The notes under the pieces are model-generated. The model was not told the DNA's origin. It did not search any database and saw only the letters and a list, made by a program, of their open reading frames with translations. Shown piece by piece: positions 58,666-64,000 of a stretch of DNA of 64,000 bases. Position numbers and translations under genes: made by a program. The stretch covers positions 186,001 to 250,000 of the forward strand of contig JAVKGW010000002.1 in NCBI GenBank assembly GCA_031460175.1. The letters are read 5' to 3'. Origin of the DNA: Armatimonadota bacterium (lineage in GTDB: Bacteria > Sysuimicrobiota > Sysuimicrobiia > Sysuimicrobiales > Sysuimicrobiaceae). Numbering within the stretch: position 1 is the stretch's first letter; every line of letters starts with the position of its first letter.

Positions 58666-60867
58666 TCAGCTGGAAACGCGCTCCACGCGGTAGACGTCAG
58701 GCACCTTGCTGATGCGCTGCATCACCGTGGTGAGCTGGCCCACGTTGCGGATGTCCAGCACGAGATCGATGACGCCCACCTTGTCCCGCCGAACCCGGGC
58801 ATTCACGCTCCGCACGTTCGTCCGGGTGTCCGCCACCGCGCTCAAAACATCCTTCAAGAGGCCCACCCGGTCCAGGGCCTCGATCTGGAGCTCCACGGGA
58901 TATGTGCCGTCCTCGGACGGCTCCCACTCCACCTCCAACAGCCGTTCGGGCTGCCGGCGGAGGTGCTGGAGGTTGGGACAGTCGCGGCGGTGGATGGTCA
59001 CTCCCCTTCCCCGGGTGATGTAGCCCACCACCGGGTCCCCCGGCAGGGGCATGCAGCAACGGGCCAGGGTGGTGAGCAGGTTGTCCGCGCCCCGGACCCG
59101 GAGCCCCCGGGCCGTGTGCACGGGCGGCGGGGGAGCCGGCGCGTGTGCGGGGGGGGTCTCCGGGACCGGCGTTTCAGGCCCCTGCAGGGCCTGCACCACC
59201 TGCAGGAGGGTGAGGTCGCCGTTCCCCAGGGCCGCGTAGATGTCCTCCTCGGCCTGCAGCTGCAGCCGCTCCGCCGCTTGGCGCAGCCGCTCCGTTTTCA
59301 GCAGCTGCCCGAGCAGCCCCAGCCGGCGCAGCTCCCGCTCCAGCAGCTCCCTTCCCCGGGCGATGTTCTCCTCCCGCTGCTGCTTTCGGAACCACTGCCG
59401 GATCTTGGTCCGGGCGTTGCTGGTGACCACGAACCCCAGCCAGTCCCGGCTGGGTCCCGGGGAGGTCTTCGAGGTGAGGATCTCCACGATGTCCCCGCTC
59501 TGCAACCGGTAGCTCAGGGGGACCAGGCGCCCGTTCACTTTGGCGCCCACGCAGTGGTGGCCCACATCCGTGTGGATGCGGTACGCGAAGTCCACGGGCG
59601 TGGCCCCGCTCGGCAGGTCGATCACGTCCCCCTTGGGGGTGAAGACGAAGACCTCGTTCTGGAAGAGGTCCAGCTTTACGGACCGCATGAACTCCCGGGC
59701 GTCCTTCATCTCCTGATGCCACTCCAGGAGCTGCCGCAGCCAGCTCAGCTTCTCCTCGAAGGCCCGATCCCGGACGCCCACGCGGCCCTCCTTGTACCGC
59801 CAGTGGGCCGCGATCCCGTACTCCGCCTCCTGGTGCATCTGGTGGGTGCGGATCTGCACCTCCAGGGGCATCCCCCGGTAGATCACCGTGGTGTGCAGGG
59901 ACCGGTAGCCGCTGGGCTTCGGGTTCGCGATGTAGTCGTCGAACTCCCCCGGAATGGGCCGCCACAGGGAGTGGATGACCCCCAGGGCCGCGTAGCAGTC
60001 CTTCACGTCGTCCACGATGACCCGAACCCCCAGACGGTCGTAGACGCGGCTCAATCCTTTCCCCTGATACTCCGGTCGCTGCAGCTTCCGGTAGATGCTG
60101 TAGGCGTGCTTGGGACGTGCGGTGATGTTCGCGCGATCCACCCGGATCCCCGCCCGGTTCAGCTCCCGGTACAGCTCCTCCTTCACGCTCTGCAGGATCT
60201 CCTCCTGCTGGGCCTGGGCCTCCCGCAGGGCCTCCGTGATCTCCCGGTACGCCTCCGGCTCCAGGATGGCGAAGGAGAGGTCTTCCAGTTCGTTCTGCAG
60301 CTGCCCGATGCCCAAGCGCTTCGCCAGGGGCGCGTAGATCTCCAGGGTCTCCTGGGCCTTGCGGCGCTGGTGGTCCGGAGGCATGGCGGCGATGGTGCGC
60401 AGATTGTGGAGCCGATCCGCCAGCTTGATGAGGATGATGCGGATGTCCTTCGCCATGGCGAGGAGCATCTTGCGGAGGTTCTCCGCCTGGCGTTCCTCCC
60501 GGCTCTTCCACTGGATCCTGCCGAGCTTCGTGACCCCGTCCACCAGGGCGGCGATCTCCTCCCCGAAGGTCTGGCGGATCTCCTCGAGGGTGTGCTTGGT
60601 GTCCTCGGGGACGTCGTGCAGCAGTCCCGCGGCCACGGTCACGGGATCCAGGCGCAGGGAAGCCAGGATCTCCGCCACCGCGATGGCGTGGTGGACATAG
60701 GGTTCCCCGCTGCGCCGGTACTGCCCCTCGTGCGCCTCCGCGGCGAAGGCATAGGCCCGCTGCAGCAAGGCAAGGTCCGCCTGCGGATTCGCCTCCCGGA
60801 CCCGTTCCAGAACCCGCTGCATCTCCGGCGGCAGCGCCGCTTCCGCCCTCAGCTCCTCAAGCGCCAT
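58666..60867 (-). CDS. rel: Bifunctional (p)ppGpp synthetase/hydrolase (Rel)
   Basis: A 733-residue long RSH. HD hydrolase domain (HAIAVAEILASLRLDPVTVA, LLHDVPEDTKHTLEEI), synthetase domain (ARPKHAYSIYRKLQRPEYQG, YDRLGVRVIVDDVKDCYAAL, IANPKPSGYRSLHTTVIYRG), TGS (DVIDLPSGATPVDFAYRIHT), zinc-finger-like CCMPLPGDPVVGYITRGRGV with HRRDC, and C-terminal ACT. Intact HD residues argue for hydrolase activity too. The ppGpp link to CodY (GTP sensing) is noteworthy. ATG 60867 lies 7 nt after recJ; the longer in-frame start is inside recJ. Confidence 0.95.
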   Translation of the reverse strand: MALEELRAEAALPPEMQRVLERVREANPQADLALLQRAYAFAAEAHEGQYRRSGEPYVHHAIAVAEILASLRLDPVTVAAGLLHDVPEDTKHTLEEIRQTFGEEIAALVDGVTKLGRIQWKSREERQAENLRKMLLAMAKDIRIILIKLADRLHNLRTIAAMPPDHQRRKAQETLEIYAPLAKRLGIGQLQNELEDLSFAILEPEAYREITEALREAQAQQEEILQSVKEELYRELNRAGIRVDRANITARPKHAYSIYRKLQRPEYQGKGLSRVYDRLGVRVIVDDVKDCYAALGVIHSLWRPIPGEFDDYIANPKPSGYRSLHTTVIYRGMPLEVQIRTHQMHQEAEYGIAAHWRYKEGRVGVRDRAFEEKLSWLRQLLEWHQEMKDAREFMRSVKLDLFQNEVFVFTPKGDVIDLPSGATPVDFAYRIHTDVGHHCVGAKVNGRLVPLSYRLQSGDIVEILTSKTSPGPSRDWLGFVVTSNARTKIRQWFRKQQREENIARGRELLERELRRLGLLGQLLKTERLRQAAERLQLQAEEDIYAALGNGDLTLLQVVQALQGPETPVPETPPAHAPAPPPPVHTARGLRVRGADNLLTTLARCCMPLPGDPVVGYITRGRGVTIHRRDCPNLQHLRRQPERLLEVEWEPSEDGTYPVELQIEALDRVGLLKDVLSAVADTRTNVRSVNARVRRDKVGVIDLVLDIRNVGQLTTVMQRISKVPDVYRVERVSS

Positions 60868-60874
60868 TCCCGCT

Positions 60875-63800
60875 TCACCCCACGGGAGGAACGGCGGGGC
60901 CAGCCACCGCCTCCAGGACCTCCACGGCACCCGCCCGCCGCATCCACCGGATCCCCTGCTCCAGGGCTCGCCGGATCTCCTCCCCTTCTAGAAACCGGTC
61001 GGATGCCGCCAGATCTGCCCGCTTCTGCCCCGGGCACACCCGCCACTCCCCTCCGACCTCCTCCACCACCCCGAGCTCCGCGAGGATGGCGAGCGCCGCG
61101 GGGAGGCTCTCCGCGGAGGTCACGGGTCGGACGCCCGCCCGAAGCCGCCGGTACGCCCGCGCCAGGGTCTTCCGCGACGGATACGCCTCCTCCCACGCCT
61201 CCCGGACCCGCCTGCCGTCCTCGGCATCGAAGGCTAGATGCAGTGTAACACGCTCCCGGCCCGATGCGGCACACGCGGCCTGGAGGAGGAAGAGGGCTCG
61301 GGGTTGTGGGACGCGCCACACCACGTGATCAGCCCGTGCACTCCCTTCCTCGGGCGGGGGACCCACGCACACCAGAACCTGCAGGCGGCGGAGGGAGAGG
61401 AGGGCGTGCAGGCCGACCCGGAGGGGTTGCGGGAGAAACGGGTGATCGTAGGCGATGCCCACCTCCGGGAACCGGGCCTGTAGGACCTCCGCGGTCCGCA
61501 CCGCTTCCTGAGGGCTCGCCTCGAAGACCACGACCCGCTCTCCGAACCCCACGAGGTCCTCGATCAGGTCCGCTCCCCGTCGGCCCCGGCAGTCGTCGAG
61601 AGTCACCTCCAGGCGTGCCCCACCCCCGTACTCCGAGACCCATCCCGGGGGCGGTTCCGCGTGTGTGGACCACAGGTTCCACCGCACGGGGCCAAGGTGC
61701 CGGAGCGCCATCTCCGGAAGGAGCAGGGACTCCCCCACGAGCACGTCCTGAGGGGTCAACAGATCCGGGTGGCGGGAGAGGTAGGAGAAGGTGGTGAAGA
61801 CCACGGGCGCCTGGGCCGTACCGGGTTCCCTGAACATCCCGTGCATGCAGGTCACCCGGATCCCGCACGCCCACAGCTTCGGACCCCACTGCCTCCATCG
61901 GGCATCCGCGAGGTCATGGGTGGGCCAGACGCACACCACCCTCCTTCCCCGACAGGCCTCCTCCGCGATCCCGACCAGCAGCACCTTCCACAGACCCCGC
62001 CCAGGGCCGCCCACGAGGGCTCCCTTGCCCTGCCGCGTCGCGTCCAGCCATCTCCGGGCCCGGTCCACAAGCCTCTCCCCCTGGAGGAGTCGGCTCTCCA
62101 GCGCATTCTCCCCTTCCGACCCGCTCTCCCCCACCTCCCGCTCCACCCGGATCCGCACGCGGTCCGATCCCGCCTCCACCACCACGGCCCGATAGGACCC
62201 GCCCCGATCGAGGTCCGGGGCGATCTGGCCTGCCACCTCCGGGGGAAGGAAACCGAGGGAACGTCCGTCTTCCAGGTTCAGCCGGACCGCGTACGGGTCC
62301 AGGGGATGGTCCGGCTCCCGGTGGAACCGGAGGACCCGTCCGTCCGCCAGGTCGGGGGTCCCCACCGCGCAGGGGATCTCCAACTCGAACGAGCGGGACC
62401 GCACCCACCCCCATCGATCCGGTTCCCAGTACTCGCTCGCCCGTCCGAACAGGCGCTCCAGAACCCGCTCCGTCTCCGGGCAGGTCCTGGCGAGCCGGAG
62501 GTCCTGGATCAGGAGCCGAACCCCACCCCGATCGGGCCAGGGGGTCGGTTCCACGGAGGCCGCCACGTCCACCCGCGGGGCAGAAAGGGCGAGGGGCTCC
62601 GCCCGCTCCCCTAACCCGAACGCGATGGCTTCCACCCGGCGGGTGCCCTGAAGAAGCCAGAGCTGGAGGTGGGCGGCGTCGTTGCCCACCAGACGGCTGT
62701 CCACCACCTGGAGGCCGCGCAGGGAAAACAGGGGACGGGGATTTCCCACTCCGTGCGGTTCCAGGCTTAGCAGCGCCTGGACGAGCCGGTCATCGAGTTC
62801 CGCGAGCGAGAGCTCCGCGTCCAGGTCCAGGGTGGGGACGAGGTCCTCGGGGCGGATCCGGGACCGTACCGCCTCCTCGAACCGCTCCCGGAAAGCCTCC
62901 AGGTGCTCGACCGGAAGACTCAGGCCCGCGGCCTGGGCATGGCCTCCGAAGGCCTCCAGCAGCGGGGCGCACGCCCTCAGGGCCTCCACCAGGTTCACCT
63001 CCGGGACGCTGCGGCCGCTCCCCCGGGCTCTCCCTCCCTCCACGCTCAGCAGGACGGTAGGCCGGTAGAAGGCTTCCCGGACCTTGCCCGCGGCGATCCC
63101 CAATACCCCCGGGTGCCACTCCCCCCAGAGGACCAGGGTGGCGCGGCTCCCGGGATCCAGGCTCCGCGCGGCCCGCACGGCGGCCTCCACCACCTCCTCC
63201 TGCAAGCGCTGGCGCCTCTGGTTGAGGGCCTCCAATTCCGCGCTCAGCCGTCCCGCCTCCTCCGGATCCTCCGTGAGGAGCAACTCCAAAGAGAGCCGGG
63301 CGGACTGGAGCCGGCCACTCGCGTTCAGGCGGGGAGCCAGGCGCCACACCACATCGTCCGCGGTCACGCGGTCGGACAAGCCCGCGACCCGCAGGAGGGC
63401 CTGCAGCCCCGGCAGGGGGCTCGTGGGCATCCGGGCGAGGCCGACCTTGGCGAGGATCCGGTTGGGGCCCACGAGCGGCACCACGTCCGCCAGGGTTCCG
63501 ATGGCCGCCAGCTCCAGGAGCTCTCCGGTTCGTCCCATCCCTCGTCGGGACCACAGGAGTCGCATCAGCATCCACGCAAGCCCGGCGGCGCAGTACTCCC
63601 GAAACCCCGTCCCGACCAGCTTCGGGTCCACCAGGGCGTCCGCATCGGGCAGGAGCGGGGGAGGCTCGTGGTGGTCCACCACCACCACCCCCATTCCCAG
63701 GCGGCGGGCGAGGGCGACCTCCTCCACCGCGGCGATCCCGCAATCCACGGCCACGAGCAGGCGGGCACCGCCCGCGGCGATGCGCTCCACGGCCTGGGCG

Positions 63801-64000
63801 GAGAGCCCGTATCCCTCCTGGAGCCGGTGGGGGATGTACGGGATCACCGAGGCGCCCAGCCCTCTAAGCCCACGGACGAGGATGGCGCAGGCGCAAACCC
63901 CGTCCGCGTCGTAGTCCCCGTACACCACGATCGGGTCCCCGCGGGCCACCGCCTCCTCCACCCGGGAGGCCGCCTGCGCCATCCCCGGGATCTGTTCGGG
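60875..64000 (-). CDS. recJ: RecJ exonuclease with HIRAN and degenerate helicase-like C-terminal extension (5' end outside window)
   Basis: More than 1,035 residues; the frame is open to the window edge (PEQIPGMAQAASRVEEAV reads through), so the N-terminus is missing. DHH phosphoesterase motifs DYDADGVCACAI, DHHEPP, LAPRLNASGRLQSARL and DHHA1 GGHAQAAGLSL identify the 5'-3' ssDNA exonuclease of RecF repair. After an OB-like region comes a HIRAN-like segment (FELEIPCAVGTPDLADGRVL ... FHREPDHPLDPYAVRLNLED ... LGFLPPEVA). The last about 400 residues look helicase-like, but the P-loop is altered (GGPGRGLWK). RecJ in Bacillus has about 786 residues. Confidence 0.9.
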   Translation of the reverse strand, partial: PEQIPGMAQAASRVEEAVARGDPIVVYGDYDADGVCACAILVRGLRGLGASVIPYIPHRLQEGYGLSAQAVERIAAGGARLLVAVDCGIAAVEEVALARRLGMGVVVVDHHEPPPLLPDADALVDPKLVGTGFREYCAAGLAWMLMRLLWSRRGMGRTGELLELAAIGTLADVVPLVGPNRILAKVGLARMPTSPLPGLQALLRVAGLSDRVTADDVVWRLAPRLNASGRLQSARLSLELLLTEDPEEAGRLSAELEALNQRRQRLQEEVVEAAVRAARSLDPGSRATLVLWGEWHPGVLGIAAGKVREAFYRPTVLLSVEGGRARGSGRSVPEVNLVEALRACAPLLEAFGGHAQAAGLSLPVEHLEAFRERFEEAVRSRIRPEDLVPTLDLDAELSLAELDDRLVQALLSLEPHGVGNPRPLFSLRGLQVVDSRLVGNDAAHLQLWLLQGTRRVEAIAFGLGERAEPLALSAPRVDVAASVEPTPWPDRGGVRLLIQDLRLARTCPETERVLERLFGRASEYWEPDRWGWVRSRSFELEIPCAVGTPDLADGRVLRFHREPDHPLDPYAVRLNLEDGRSLGFLPPEVAGQIAPDLDRGGSYRAVVVEAGSDRVRIRVEREVGESGSEGENALESRLLQGERLVDRARRWLDATRQGKGALVGGPGRGLWKVLLVGIAEEACRGRRVVCVWPTHDLADARWRQWGPKLWACGIRVTCMHGMFREPGTAQAPVVFTTFSYLSRHPDLLTPQDVLVGESLLLPEMALRHLGPVRWNLWSTHAEPPPGWVSEYGGGARLEVTLDDCRGRRGADLIEDLVGFGERVVVFEASPQEAVRTAEVLQARFPEVGIAYDHPFLPQPLRVGLHALLSLRRLQVLVCVGPPPEEGSARADHVVWRVPQPRALFLLQAACAASGRERVTLHLAFDAEDGRRVREAWEEAYPSRKTLARAYRRLRAGVRPVTSAESLPAALAILAELGVVEEVGGEWRVCPGQKRADLAASDRFLEGEEIRRALEQGIRWMRRAGAVEVLEAVAGPAVPPVG

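Noticed and set aside
57889-61248. 1,119-codon open frame on the plus strand antisense to fabI, rel and recJ; similar long frames at 21112-24084, 24357-26591 and 973-2127
   Set aside because: GC-rich codon bias suppresses stop codons on the opposite strand; products are low-complexity Pro/Arg/Gly-rich with no family motifs, while the sense genes are well supported.
1-64000. tRNA/rRNA genes, CRISPR arrays, insertion sequences, tandem repeats
   Set aside because: None recognisable by eye; no intergenic space above about 200 bp exists, and no transposase motifs or direct-repeat arrays were seen. A tRNAscan and CRISPR finder run would settle it.

Overview
This 64 kb window is compact, very GC-rich (about 70% by eye) chromosomal DNA with housekeeping gene content. 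It holds no tRNA or rRNA genes, CRISPR array, insertion sequence or prophage that I can see. Nearly all of it codes: same-strand neighbours usually overlap by 4 nt (ATGA, GTGA or TTGA), and several tail-to-tail pairs share stop-codon bases.

Gene order closely follows Bacillus-type synteny. Examples are infC-rpmI-rplT-trmH-pheS-pheT-cvpA-polX-(mpg)-mutS2; topA-xerC-hslV-hslU-codY followed by rpsB-tsf-pyrH-frr-uppS-cdsA-dxr-rseP; and recJ-rel-(fabI)-dtd. CodY, B12-dependent ribonucleotide reductase and HslUV fit that picture. Other features do not fit an ordinary monoderm Firmicute: an Mla/MCE lipid-transport operon whose MCE protein ends in an outer-membrane-like beta region with terminal Phe, an archaeal-type methionine adenosyltransferase, and a shortened PheT. 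I infer a deep-branching, high-GC, possibly diderm and thermophilic Terrabacteria lineage (Sysuimicrobiota/CSP1-3-like, or a high-GC early Bacillota). This is inference from gene content, not a phylogeny.

Layout: 1-2.1 kb, glycosyltransferases (GT39 fragment, GT2, GT87-like). 2.1-3.5 kb, alanine dehydrogenase and rpoZ. 3.5-13 kb, a long leftward operon running cvpA-polX-mpg-mutS2-enolase superfamily-queT-tyrS-DUF72-nth, mixing DNA repair with tyrosyl-tRNA and queuosine functions. 13-18 kb, phenylalanyl-tRNA synthetase, an rRNA methylase and the IF3/L35/L20 operon, preceded by an attenuator-like leader. 18.2-21.3 kb, rightward MCE lipid transporter. 21.3-21.5 kb, a tiny Lys/Ala-rich protein gene with its own terminator. 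21.5-34 kb, threonine aldolase, MTA phosphorylase and a tightly coupled MoxR-DUF58-VWA-ABC permease envelope operon. 34-37 kb, archaeal-type MAT, rhomboid protease and MgtC-like protein. 36.6-43.4 kb, the isoprenoid/lipid carrier and translation operon from rpsB to rseP. 43.5-49.3 kb, codY-hslUV-xerC-topA. 49.3-54.4 kb, nrdJ (possibly leaderless), dprA and comM. 54.4-57.4 kb, a decayed carbamate kinase remnant, a diaminopentanoate dehydrogenase-like oxidoreductase and an amidase. 57.4-64 kb, dtd, fabI, rel and a RecJ carrying HIRAN and helicase-like extensions that runs off the window.

Regulatory signals visible by eye include a TTGACG-16-TACAAT promoter for rpoZ, repeated TATACT -10 elements, an intrinsic terminator and second hairpin ahead of infC, and an AT-rich CodY-box-like palindrome lying on the codY promoter.
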